A DNA stretch of 64,000 bases from Candidatus Eiseniibacteriota bacterium. Its GTDB lineage: Bacteria > Eisenbacteria > RBG-16-71-46 > CAIMUX01 > WJJG01. Below the pieces are notes generated by a model. That model was not told the origin of the DNA. It saw only the letters and a program-made list of their open reading frames with translations, and ran no database searches. How positions within the stretch are numbered: position 1 is the first letter of the stretch; every line of letters begins with the position of its first letter. The stretch is from positions 1 through 64,000 of the forward strand of contig JAGMBO010000044.1 in the NCBI GenBank assembly GCA_023129715.1, written 5' to 3'. A program made the position numbers and the translations under genes. This document shows, piece by piece, positions 46,301-54,093 of this stretch.

Positions 46301-46962
46301 GGCGAGCGGTCTCGCTGGCCGAGGAATCGGTGCGCGCGGTCAATGCGGCGGTCAGGACGCTACTGGAGAGCGCTGCCCAGGCCCAGAGTTCCTGCCAGTC
46401 GAGCTGTCCCAATCCCTTCAATCGCATGCAGTGCCTCACCGGCCAGCAGTCCTCCCTGAATCAGGAGACCCGGCAGATGATGGGCGCCTGCCAAACTCCG
46501 CGCCTGACGCAGAGCCAGCAGCAGGGGATGATGCGCCTGGCGGCGCGCCAGGAGATGATCCGCCAGGGGCTCGACGAGATTCAGGGGAGCATGCAGGGCT
46601 CGCAGCAAATGCTCGGGGATCTGCAGTCGGTCGTCGAGGAGATGGAAGAGGTCGCCGAGCAGCTGCGTCAGCGCAATGCGGATCCCCGCATCATCGAGCG
46701 CCAGGAGCGGATCTTGAGCCGGCTGCTCACCGCCCAGCGCAGCATCCGCCAGCGCGACCGGAGCGAGCAGCGGGAGTCACGGACCGCCCGCGATCGGGGC
46801 CCGCGGGCCGGCCCGCCGCCGGTCGATGAGGGCGAGTCGCTCGCTGAGCGCCTGCAACGGGCGATGCTGCGCGGCAGCCAGGATCCCGTGCCGGCGGAGT
46901 ACCGGCCCCTGGTCGAGCAGTATCTGCGCTCGTTGTTGCGCCGGCCCGCGGGTCGGCGGTGA
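43348..46962 (+). CDS. DUF4175-like giant membrane protein with coiled coil
   Basis: 1204 residues. Three membrane helices near the start (about 38-61, 70-90 and 168-186) precede a periplasmic beta-rich region (200-545) and a very long Gln/Glu/Arg-rich coiled coil (565-1200) broken by a proline-rich stretch (about 750-790). A cysteine-rich spot, SSCQSSCPNP, lies near 1015. Layout and composition fit DUF4175-family proteins found next to DUF4159 in FCB and proteobacterial genomes; none has a defined biochemical role. It may be a scaffold spanning the envelope. Followed at 20 bp by the TPR gene. Confidence 0.75.
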   Translation: MATDSHRAAAARRAAPHGEAGIAVLLRHGRRARLRRQSIEILLGWVGLCLPGLALLFLAGLAVPPERHWSGIMAGLALVWIVGTLLWVARGALWRRLSLAAYAQWLQRLAGLRRNELTNALALERDRARWADDPISRDLVELAIVRARERFRRLSLRALHARRSLRGPLLRAAAAGLPLLLVALLAPARFADTARLFLAAGGVGVVPPVTLEVSPGAERVEWGASVEIEATIAGRRRPDGAAIEMRRPDGDWTAVPMVRVPRGDDRDRYSFLISSLKGDLDYRIEARWASSPVYHLRVVHRLQATGYRKRYEPPAYTGLAPQREVSSAGDLAGLVGTIVTLEVLHRRPEIAGRILFDAGGDPLPLRPVADDRLGAKWALTTSGSYRVELRDPREDERWLSDVFTIEAVPDLAPLVRLLSPPPVIDMPPEMQVPLEVDCVDDFGVTEVALIYGRPGDDPTREVLRRWMPANAAAAGATGRAAPMSAPADVEAPGGAESGSGGVEGPFGGVPAEARIVHVWNLESLPLLPGQELHYFLQVLDNDPLHGPKSAETPLATIRFPTMAEMYVQAEDQRENEIESMAETLADQEGLRESLQRISREMLREDEISWERQQELGDLLQRQEELGRKIEQLEQSLEASAQRMENQSLFSMEVLEKVRQIQELVQQVHSEDFRQAVERMQQALQDLDQRELQRAMEQMKVTQQEVSQALDRTLQMLRRLLAEEQLDRILQQLDELTTRQAAINEQLAQQAAGETPETPPVPERAGETPPGEQQAAADSAGAPSEPQPLSEAEAEALEKEQERLERELAELQEMLEKLEKGDAAVLDDLRQALEEMREQGEAEQALEEMRRAREAMAQNDRESSLRFGRRAQKRLEQMQSGLSAMRQEIDQERLEYLVRALFGLANRMVDVSLRQETLVARGRSQGPHELAVRQQELYEETQALTDSLQALSREVPLIGMPQMRAMGEALKNLGAARDAFETGQRGRAVSLAEESVRAVNAAVRTLLESAAQAQSSCQSSCPNPFNRMQCLTGQQSSLNQETRQMMGACQTPRLTQSQQQGMMRLAARQEMIRQGLDEIQGSMQGSQQMLGDLQSVVEEMEEVAEQLRQRNADPRIIERQERILSRLLTAQRSIRQRDRSEQRESRTARDRGPRAGPPPVDEGESLAERLQRAMLRGSQDPVPAEYRPLVEQYLRSLLRRPAGRR

Positions 46963-46982
46963 CCGTGACTGGAGAGCTGCCC

Positions 46983-48644
46983 ATGGCGCGTACTCGACAG
47001 ATCAAGCATCGCCACGGCCTGGGATTTGTCCTAGTGCTGGCCGGCCTGCTCTGTACGGCCGCCGGCGCGGGCGCGCAGAGTGTCTCGCGGGCACAGGTGC
47101 CGGTCGACCGCAAGCAGCAGATCGCGCAGGCGGAGCGACTGGTCCGCCAGGGGCGGGCGCCCGAGGCGCTGCCGATTCTCGAGATGCTTCACCGGCGCTA
47201 CCCCGATGATCCACGCGTGCTGCTCGCCCTGGCCTCGGCCCATCTCCATGGCGGCAACCAGGACAGCGCCATCGTGCTGCTGCGCACCGCGGCCGAGGAG
47301 CGCGGCGAGCGCGATCCAAACCTCTGGGTGCAACTCTCACGCTTCCATCGCCGGGCGGGCGACGGGCGGGCGGCGGTCGCGGCCCTGTTGCGCTGCATCG
47401 ATCAGCGCCCGATCTGGGCCGAACGCCTGCGGGACCGGTTCGAGCTGCTGGTTGCCGACAGCACCGTCGGAGATAGCGCCCTGGCCGCGCTGGAGGAGGC
47501 CGCTCTGCCTGCCGAGGCGGGGAGCGCCTACAAGGAGCTGCTGGCGCACGTTTATGCCATCGGGGGACGCACTGCCGAGGCCCTGCGTTTGGTGATGGAG
47601 GTCGATCGGGCCCAGAGCGGGCGGGGCCGGGTGCTCTTCCCGCTGGCGCGGACGCTCTCCGGGCGCAGTGAGCCCTCCCATGCGCTGGCGGCCTTCGACT
47701 CGGTGCTGGCGCTCGAACCGCGCCCCGACCTTGCGCAGGAGGTCTGGTTCGAGAAGGCGCGCCTGCTGGCCACCCGCGGGCGTGCCGCCGAGGCGGTCGC
47801 CGCCTACACGGCCGCCGAGGAGCAGCTTCCCCGGGGACCGCTCGGGGCGCGGGCGGCGCTGGCGCGCGCCGAGTTGATCGCCGACGAGCTAGGCGATCTG
47901 GCTGCGGCCCGCGCGGTCTTTGTGGAACTGCTGCGCCGCATCGATCAGCAGCCGCGCGCGCATCGGCAGCAATCGCTGCGGGATCAGGCTCGCCTGGGAC
48001 TGGCCGACTGCGCGCTGCGCCAGGAGGATTTCGACGCCGCCGGTGAGCGCTACGGTGAATTGGAACGGGGCGCCTCCCGCGCCGAGATTCGTGAACGGGC
48101 CGCCTTCGAGCAGGCCGAGATTCTCTTCTTCGCCGGAGGCTTCGATGAGGCCGAGGAGGCCTACTACCAGCTCAGCGATCGCTACCCCCAGGGCGTGTGG
48201 GTCAACGACGCCTTGCAGCGGGTGCTGCTGCTGGGCGAGCGTCGCGGCGCACGCGGTCTGGAGGACCTCGCGCGCGTGCTCTATCTGCGGCGCGTCGGAC
48301 GCCGCGAGGAGGCCCTGGCGGTGACCCGGGAAGCTCTCGGGGCGGCGGGGGAGACGCCCTTGGCCCCCGAACTCTACCTGCAGGCGACGCAGCTCTGTGG
48401 CGAGCTCGACCGGGCGGCGCAGGCCGACAGCGCGCTCGGGCGCCTGTTGGGCGAGCACCCGGAGAGCCGGGCGGCGCCGGCGGCGCTGCTGTGGCTGGGG
48501 AATCTCCTGGCCCAGTCGCCGGCGGGGCGCGATCGTGCGCGGGAGTACTACGAGCGGATCCTCCTCGAGTACCCGCGGGCTTTCGAGGCGCGCCGTGCGC
48601 GCGCCATGTTGCGTGTCTTGATGGCGACCGAGGATCAATCCTAG
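46983..48644 (+). CDS. Secreted TPR-repeat protein
   Basis: 553 residues. Signal peptide (about 8-30, AGAGA). Then about ten tetratricopeptide-like helical repeats (QAERLVRQGRAPEALPIL, LASAHLHGGNQDSAIVLL, AEILFFAGGFDEAEEAYYQL, YYERILLEYPRAFEARRARA). A periplasmic protein-binding scaffold. The ATG at 46983 with GGAGAG ahead is preferred to a GTG at 46959 in the overlap with the upstream gene. Same operon as the DUF4159 and DUF4175 genes. Confidence 0.8.
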   Translation: MARTRQIKHRHGLGFVLVLAGLLCTAAGAGAQSVSRAQVPVDRKQQIAQAERLVRQGRAPEALPILEMLHRRYPDDPRVLLALASAHLHGGNQDSAIVLLRTAAEERGERDPNLWVQLSRFHRRAGDGRAAVAALLRCIDQRPIWAERLRDRFELLVADSTVGDSALAALEEAALPAEAGSAYKELLAHVYAIGGRTAEALRLVMEVDRAQSGRGRVLFPLARTLSGRSEPSHALAAFDSVLALEPRPDLAQEVWFEKARLLATRGRAAEAVAAYTAAEEQLPRGPLGARAALARAELIADELGDLAAARAVFVELLRRIDQQPRAHRQQSLRDQARLGLADCALRQEDFDAAGERYGELERGASRAEIRERAAFEQAEILFFAGGFDEAEEAYYQLSDRYPQGVWVNDALQRVLLLGERRGARGLEDLARVLYLRRVGRREEALAVTREALGAAGETPLAPELYLQATQLCGELDRAAQADSALGRLLGEHPESRAAPAALLWLGNLLAQSPAGRDRAREYYERILLEYPRAFEARRARAMLRVLMATEDQS

Positions 48645-48659
48645 AGGAGACGTACGTCG

Positions 48660-50000
48660 GTGGCAGATCGGAGCGGGGTTTTCTTGACTTGGGGCCGGCG
48701 TGCGCCGGCGGCCGTAATGCAGGCGTGCGCACGCCAAGGGATCGCCGCTGCGATGGCGGGACTGTTCTTGCTCGCCGCCGGCAGCACCAGCGTGGGGGCG
48801 GCGCTGCTGATCCCGATGGATTTGCTGCAGACCGATCATCTCAAGGCCTACGGGATCGCCTTCCAGGCGCTCGAGATGGGCACCGACGTGGAGTGGCTGC
48901 TCAACTACCGCGGCGGGGCGTTTCTGATGGAGGATCGCGAGGAACTGCGCCGCGCGATGCTGATGCGCGGCGTCTTCTTCGAGGCGGCCGGCGCCGGCGA
49001 GCAGGCGCAGATCTATCAGGAGATCGAAGAACACAACATGGAGGTGATCCTGCTGGAGAAGGCCCCGCGGATCGCTGTCTATGTCCCTCCCGCCACGGTG
49101 ACCGAGCCCTGGGACGATGCGGTCATCCTGGCCCTCGAATACGCCGACATCCCCTATGACACGGTCTACGACGAGGCGATCCAGTCGGGGCGCCTGGCCG
49201 CTTATGACTGGTTGCATCTGCATCACGAGGACTTCACCGGCCAGTATGGGAAGTTCTACGCCAGCTTCCGCCACGCCGCCTGGTATCAGAATCGCAAGGC
49301 CCAGGCAGAGGCGTCTGCGCAGGCGGCGGGGTATGCGAAGGTCTGGCAGCACAAACATGCCACCGTCCAGCGGATTCGTGAATATGTCGCCCGCGGCGGA
49401 TTCCTTTTCGCGATGTGTTCGGGCTGCGATACGTACGACATCGCCCTGGCGGCCGGGGATGTCGACATCGTCGATGTGGTCAACGACGGCGATGCCCCTG
49501 ATCCGCGCGCCCAGGAACGGCTCGATTTCAGCCGCTGTCTGGCTTTCGAGGACTTCCGCCTCGAGGTGAACCCGTTCATCTACGAGTTCTCCAACATCGA
49601 CATGAGCGACTACTCGCGGCTGCGTGGGGCGGAGGCCGATTTCTTCGTGCTCTTCGAGTTCTCCGCCAAGGAAGACCCGGTGCCGACCATGCTGACCCAG
49701 TGCCACGTCAACATGCTCAACGGGTTCATGGGGCAGACGACCAGCTTCAATCGCGAGACGCTGAAACCGGCGACCCTGGTCCTGGCCGAGGTGCCCGGGA
49801 CCGAGGAAGTCCGCTACATCCACGGCAGTTTCGGTCAGGGCACCTTCACCTTCCTGGGAGGGCACGACCCCGAGGACTACGAGCATCGCGTCGGAGATCC
49901 GCCGACGCAGCTCGAGTTGCACAAGAGCTCGCCGGGGTACCGGCTGATCTTGAACAACATCCTTTTCCCGGCGGCCAAGAAGAAGGAACGGAAGACCTAA
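48660..50000 (+). CDS. Secreted amidotransferase-fold-like protein of FCB type (often mis-named asparagine synthetase B)
   Basis: 446 residues from a GTG start behind AGAGGAG. Hydrophobic export segment about 27-48 (GLFLLAAGSTSVGA). The mature protein begins LLIPMDLLQTDHLKAYGIAF and contains VEWLLNYRGGAFL, WLHLHHEDFTGQYGKFY and, near 250, FLFAMCSGCDTYDIALA, which resembles the nucleophile-elbow context of class I glutamine-amidotransferase folds. From memory, similar proteins in FCB genomes carry the automatic name asparagine synthetase B, but no N-terminal cysteine or synthetase domain is present here. Possibly an enzyme or a scaffold paired with the DUF4159 protein. Confidence 0.65.
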   Translation: MADRSGVFLTWGRRAPAAVMQACARQGIAAAMAGLFLLAAGSTSVGAALLIPMDLLQTDHLKAYGIAFQALEMGTDVEWLLNYRGGAFLMEDREELRRAMLMRGVFFEAAGAGEQAQIYQEIEEHNMEVILLEKAPRIAVYVPPATVTEPWDDAVILALEYADIPYDTVYDEAIQSGRLAAYDWLHLHHEDFTGQYGKFYASFRHAAWYQNRKAQAEASAQAAGYAKVWQHKHATVQRIREYVARGGFLFAMCSGCDTYDIALAAGDVDIVDVVNDGDAPDPRAQERLDFSRCLAFEDFRLEVNPFIYEFSNIDMSDYSRLRGAEADFFVLFEFSAKEDPVPTMLTQCHVNMLNGFMGQTTSFNRETLKPATLVLAEVPGTEEVRYIHGSFGQGTFTFLGGHDPEDYEHRVGDPPTQLELHKSSPGYRLILNNILFPAAKKKERKT

Positions 50001-50030
50001 GTTACTGTGCGGGAATCTCAGGCGTGCAGG

Positions 50031-50093
50031 GGGCGAGCGGACCGGATGGGATCGGCGGGCACATCCCGCCGATCCCATCCGGTCCGCTCGCCC
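50031..50093. repeat. Perfect 29-bp inverted repeat with 5-base loop
   Basis: Arms 50031-50059 and 50065-50093 are exactly complementary around CACAT. It lies 31 bp after the amidotransferase-like gene and faces convergent serC. No U-tract follows on either side, so it is not a classic intrinsic terminator, although such a hairpin could stabilise or end both transcripts. Confidence 0.9.
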
Positions 50094-50115
50094 CATCGGG
50101 CTGTGCCGAATCGCG
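50087..50115. repeat. Dispersed repeat, copy A
   Basis: This 29-bp sequence (CTCGCCCCATCGGGCTGTGC and nine more bases) matches 62023-62051 at 26 of 29 positions. Neither copy lies in a gene. Confidence 0.6.
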
Positions 50116-50196
50116 GCGCCGCCCTGCTCGTGGTTGAGCCCGAGCGGCGCCGCGGCGCAAGAAAGCGCGTAGCCGAGGGCGGGGCGTGGCCGCCTG

Positions 50197-51285
50197 CTAG
50201 CCGTTCGCCTTGGCGAAGGCCTTCATGAACTCGACGATCGCCTCGACCGACTCCAGCGGGCAGGAGTTGTAGGCCGAGATGCGGATCCCACCGACCGAAC
50301 GATGGCCCTTCAGCCCGAGCAGATTGCCCAGCTTGCCCTCGGCAACGAATCGCGCCTCGAGGTCCTCCGCAGGCAGGCGGAAGACGATGTTCATCAGCGA
50401 GCGGCTCTCCTTGGGCACCGGCGCGCGGAAGAAGTCGGGATTGGCATCGATGGTGTCATAGACCATCCCGGCCTTCTTGCGGTTGCGGGCCTCGATCTCG
50501 GCCAGTCCGCCGGCGTCCATCATTGTCCGCAGCACATTGCGGACCATGTAGATGTTGAAAGAGGGGGGTGTGTTGAAGAGCGAGTTCTTGTCGGCATGCG
50601 TCTGATACTTGAGCAGGGTCGGCACGCCCTCGGTCTTGCATTGCTTCAGAATGTCGTCGCGGATGATCACCACGGTGACACCCGCGGGACCGATGTTCTT
50701 CTGGGCGCCCGCGTAGATGATCCCGAACGGGGAGGGATCAAACGCGCGCCAGAGGAAGTCGGAGGACATATCACAGACGATCGGCACGCCGCCGGTGTCG
50801 GGGAAAGCGTGGAACTGGGTGCCCTTGATTGTATTGTTGCTTGTCATGTGGACGTAGCGGGCTCCCGGGGTCAGCTTCAGCTCGTCCTGGCGCGGCACGC
50901 GTTTCAGTTCGACCGTCTCGCCATCGAAGGCGACATTGACAGTGCCGAAGAGCTTCGCCTCGGCGATCGCCTTCTTCGACCAGGTGCCGGTGTGGATGTA
51001 GTCGGCCGTCTGGCCGGCACTGAGGAGATTCATCGGCACCATGGCGAACTGCAGGCTGGCGCCGCCCTGCAGGAGGAGCACATGGAAGCGCTCTCCGAGA
51101 CCGAGCATCTCCTTGATGATCGCAATCGTCTCGTTGTGGACCGCGTCGTATTCCTTCGAGCGGTGGCTTGTCTCCATGACCGAGGTGCCAGTGCCTTCCC
51201 AGTCGAGCAGCTCTCGCTGGGCCCGCTCGAGGGCGGCCACGGGCAAGACCGCCGGGCCGGGATAGAAATTATGCGCACGTGCCAT
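50197..51285 (-). CDS. serC: Phosphoserine aminotransferase
   Basis: 362 residues. Start HNFYPGPAVLP, GGASLQFAMVPMNLL, DMSSDFLWRAFD and the PLP lysine in YAGAQKNIGPAG (about 197) are typical. Catalyses the second step of serine synthesis, 3-phosphohydroxypyruvate plus glutamate to phosphoserine. AAGGAGGGG precedes the start. Follows serA by 29 bp. Confidence 0.95.
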   Translation of the reverse strand: MARAHNFYPGPAVLPVAALERAQRELLDWEGTGTSVMETSHRSKEYDAVHNETIAIIKEMLGLGERFHVLLLQGGASLQFAMVPMNLLSAGQTADYIHTGTWSKKAIAEAKLFGTVNVAFDGETVELKRVPRQDELKLTPGARYVHMTSNNTIKGTQFHAFPDTGGVPIVCDMSSDFLWRAFDPSPFGIIYAGAQKNIGPAGVTVVIIRDDILKQCKTEGVPTLLKYQTHADKNSLFNTPPSFNIYMVRNVLRTMMDAGGLAEIEARNRKKAGMVYDTIDANPDFFRAPVPKESRSLMNIVFRLPAEDLEARFVAEGKLGNLLGLKGHRSVGGIRISAYNSCPLESVEAIVEFMKAFAKANG

Positions 51286-51314
51286 CGCGAGACCCCTCCT
51301 TGTTCGTGAAGCGA

Positions 51315-52190
51315 CTACTTCCCACCATGCTCTTCGAGAAGCGCGACGATGATGTCGCCGATCCGCAGCAGGTTCTCCTTCGATGAGGCCCCGATGTGGG
51401 GCGTCATGAAGACATTCGGCGCGGACAACAGGGGCGAGCTCTCCGGCGGCGGATCGCTCTCCCAGACGTCGGTCCCGTAGGCACGCACCTTGCCGCCGGC
51501 GAGCGCGGCGGCAAGATCGGCCTCGTTGATCACCTTGCCGCGCCCGGTGTTGATCAGAATGACCCCATCCTTCATCTTGCCGATCAGTCCGGCATTGATC
51601 ATGCCCCGGGTCTCTTCGGTCAGGGGCGTGTGCAATGAGATGAAATCGGCCTGGGCCAGCAGCTCGTCGAGCGAGACCAGCTCACAGGCGTCGGCACGGT
51701 CGACGTATTTGTCGTAGGCGAGCACGTGCATGCCGAAGGCCTTGGCCCGCTTGGCGACTTCGCCGCCGATTCGCCCCAGGCCGATCAGACCGAGTGTTTT
51801 CTGATAGAGCTCGGTGCGCTTCAGTTCCTTCTTCGCCCACTGGCCGGCCTTCATCGTCATGTGGCCCTCGATCAGGCGATTGGGAATCGCCACCAGATGG
51901 GCCATCGCCAGCTCGGCCACCGCCACGCTGGAGGCTGCCGGAGTGTTGAAGACCTGGACGCCCTTCTGTTTCGCATAGTCGAGATCGACGTTGTCGAGCC
52001 CGACGCCGCCGCGGATGATGATCTTCAGCTCCGGCGCCGAGTCGATGTACTCCTTGGTGCATTTCGTCTTGCTGCGGATGAGAACCACGTTGGCGGTGGG
52101 CAGCTGGTTCTTGTCGTCAGTTGCCTCGCCGAAGGCTTTCAGGCGCTCGGGAAGCGATGGATCGAAGGCATCCGAGATCAGGATCTTCAT
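51315..52190 (-). CDS. serA: D-3-phosphoglycerate dehydrogenase (short form)
   Basis: 291 residues, shorter than the usual 400-530: the C-terminal ACT domain is absent, so serine feedback is unlikely. D-isomer 2-hydroxyacid dehydrogenase features: IIRGGVGLDNVD, NAD-binding GLIGLGRIGGEVAKRA, LINTGRGKVINE and the catalytic His in MTPHIGASSKEN. Start set by GGAGGAG. Middle gene of a three-gene minus-strand operon. Confidence 0.9.
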   Translation of the reverse strand: MKILISDAFDPSLPERLKAFGEATDDKNQLPTANVVLIRSKTKCTKEYIDSAPELKIIIRGGVGLDNVDLDYAKQKGVQVFNTPAASSVAVAELAMAHLVAIPNRLIEGHMTMKAGQWAKKELKRTELYQKTLGLIGLGRIGGEVAKRAKAFGMHVLAYDKYVDRADACELVSLDELLAQADFISLHTPLTEETRGMINAGLIGKMKDGVILINTGRGKVINEADLAAALAGGKVRAYGTDVWESDPPPESSPLLSAPNVFMTPHIGASSKENLLRIGDIIVALLEEHGGK

Positions 52191-52274
52191 GGTCTCCTCC
52201 TCATCACCCGGCCGCTGTGCCGGGGACCGTTCCCGTGGCAGGCTCACTCGGCCCGCTTGCTCCGCAGGTCCGGC

Positions 52275-53513
52275 CTAGTCTTCCAGGGGGCGCACGATCA
52301 GGCCGGATCGTAACTTCGGTTCGAACCAGGTCGATTTCGGGGGCATCACTTTGCCCGCGTCGGCGACGGACATTAGCTGTTCGATGCTGGTCGGATAGAG
52401 CGCGAAGGCGACCGCCCAGCCTTCCCGGCAGCGCCGCTCCAGCTCGTCGGTGCCGCGGATGCCGCCGACGAAGTCGATGCGCCCATCGGTGCGCGGGTTG
52501 GTGATCCCGAGCACTGGTTGGAGCAGGTTGTCCTGCAGAATGGCGCAGTCGAGCGAGGCGACCGGATCGTCGGCCGGAAAGCTGCCCGGGCGTGCGGTCA
52601 GGCGGTACCAGCGCCCCCCGAGGAACATGCCGAAGCTCTGTGGTTCGCTCGGTTCCGGCCGCTCGGCGGGGGCGACGTCGAAGGAGTCCTCGAGCCGGGC
52701 GAGCAGGGCCTGCTCGTCCAGACCGCCGAGGTCGCGGACCACGCGGTTGTAGGGCAGGATCTTCATCTGATCGTGGGGGAAGATGACCGTCAGGAAGAAG
52801 TTGTAGGGCTCATCGCCGCGATGGTTGGCGTTCGCCTCGCGGCGCAGCGCCCGGACCCGGGTTGCCGAGGCGCTGCGGTGGTGACCGTCGGCGACATACA
52901 GGTGGGGCACGGCGCCAAAACCCTCCTGGATGCCGCTGATCGTCTCGGTGTCGCGGACCACCCACAGGGTGTGCTGGATACCATCATCACTGGTAAAATC
53001 GTATTCGGGCTCCGCGGTGCAGATCTCGGCGACGCGTTGGTCGATGGCGGCACTCGCCGGGTAGGTCAGGAAGACCGGCCCGGTGTTGGCATTGAGCGCG
53101 TTGACGTGGCGCGTGCGGTCGTCTTCCTTGTCGGGACGCGTGTGCTCGTGCTTCTTGATTCTCTGATTCTCGTATTCATCCACGCTGGCGCTCGCTACGA
53201 CACCGGTCTGCACGTGATCGCCCATGCGCTGGCGGTAGGCGTAGAGCGCGGGGGAATCCTCGCGGATCAGAACGCCCTTCTCGATCAAGCTCCGCAGACT
53301 GGCGGCGCCCCGTTCGTAGACCTGCGGATCGTAGGGCGAGATCTCGGGCGGCAGATCGATCTCGGGCTTGATCACGTGCAGGAAGGAGACTTGGTTGCCT
53401 TCAGCCATTTCCCTCGCCTCATGCGAGTTGAGCACATCATACGGCGGTGAGGCTACCTGAGCCGCCAGATCTCGGCGGGGCCGCCAGGCACGGAAGGGTT
53501 CGACGCGCGCCAT
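52275..53513 (-). CDS. DUF1015 family protein
   Basis: 412 residues. Core motifs VASPPYDVLNSHEA, HEHTRPDKEDDR, LYVADGHHRSASA and PYNRVVRDL match DUF1015, whose members often lie in an operon with serC and serA, as here. Function unproven. Start preceded by GAGGAG. First gene of the serine operon (84 bp before serA). Confidence 0.9.
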   Translation of the reverse strand: MARVEPFRAWRPRRDLAAQVASPPYDVLNSHEAREMAEGNQVSFLHVIKPEIDLPPEISPYDPQVYERGAASLRSLIEKGVLIREDSPALYAYRQRMGDHVQTGVVASASVDEYENQRIKKHEHTRPDKEDDRTRHVNALNANTGPVFLTYPASAAIDQRVAEICTAEPEYDFTSDDGIQHTLWVVRDTETISGIQEGFGAVPHLYVADGHHRSASATRVRALRREANANHRGDEPYNFFLTVIFPHDQMKILPYNRVVRDLGGLDEQALLARLEDSFDVAPAERPEPSEPQSFGMFLGGRWYRLTARPGSFPADDPVASLDCAILQDNLLQPVLGITNPRTDGRIDFVGGIRGTDELERRCREGWAVAFALYPTSIEQLMSVADAGKVMPPKSTWFEPKLRSGLIVRPLED

Positions 53514-53620
53514 CCTACTCCTCCTCAAGCACTTTGTCCTGCCGATCCATTGCAAGTCGCCGATATTAGCAGGTGGGGCAGACCCGGCGCCAGTCCAAGC
53601 TGGTCCGGCTTCGCTGGGCC

Positions 53621-53650
53621 TTGACAACCGACAAAGGCTCCCGCCAAGAT
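53621..53650 (+). promoter_or_regulatory. Possible promoter of the zinc-ribbon gene
   Basis: A full-consensus TTGACA (53621-53626), 18-bp spacer and a weak CAAGAT (53645-53650). A hairpin GGCCCCGCC...GGCGGGGCC (53706-53727) lies between it and the ribosome site. Confidence 0.3.
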
Positions 53651-53758
53651 TCGCCCGGGTGCAAAGAGACGGCTGACTCCGCCGCGTGGCCTGAGCGCGG
53701 GGAGGGGCCCCGCCGGTCGGCGGGGCCGCCAAGGCCGATCTTCGATGGGGAGGGGAGG

Positions 53759-53956
53759 ATGGAGAAGGGATTTGCACTGCCCGCGTGCAAGAAGTGCGGA
53801 GCCGGGGTTCTGATCCCGCTGTCCGACTACGGCCGAGATGGTGCGCCCATCGAATACAAGGCATGGGCCTGCACCAATCCCGAATGCGGCTTCAACATCC
53901 GCATCGACAACGGCGAGATCAGCTACGGGCGGACCATCACCTCCTCGAACAAGTAG
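53759..53956 (+). CDS. Small zinc-ribbon-like protein
   Basis: 65 residues with CKKCGAG near 14-17 and a second cysteine pair in WACTNPECGF near 41-47, a spacing suited to one zinc ion. GGGGAGGGGAGG is directly ahead. No membrane or signal sequence. May bind nucleic acid or act as a protein adaptor; no named family. Confidence 0.65.
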   Translation: MEKGFALPACKKCGAGVLIPLSDYGRDGAPIEYKAWACTNPECGFNIRIDNGEISYGRTITSSNK

Positions 53957-54093
53957 CGCCGGTGGCCCCCGGGTCGGCGGCCGGCGAGGGCGTGAGCCCG
54001 ATGCCGCCCGGCCGCCCATGGGTTCGGGAGGCTGCTTGGCGAGCGGCTGCTTGCCCTTCCCATCTTTTCCGCACCGGGGAATCTGGGGGGGGC

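Noticed and set aside
50031-50093. Intrinsic terminator
   Set aside because: The hairpin is perfect but no run of T follows on either strand, so it was listed as an inverted repeat instead.
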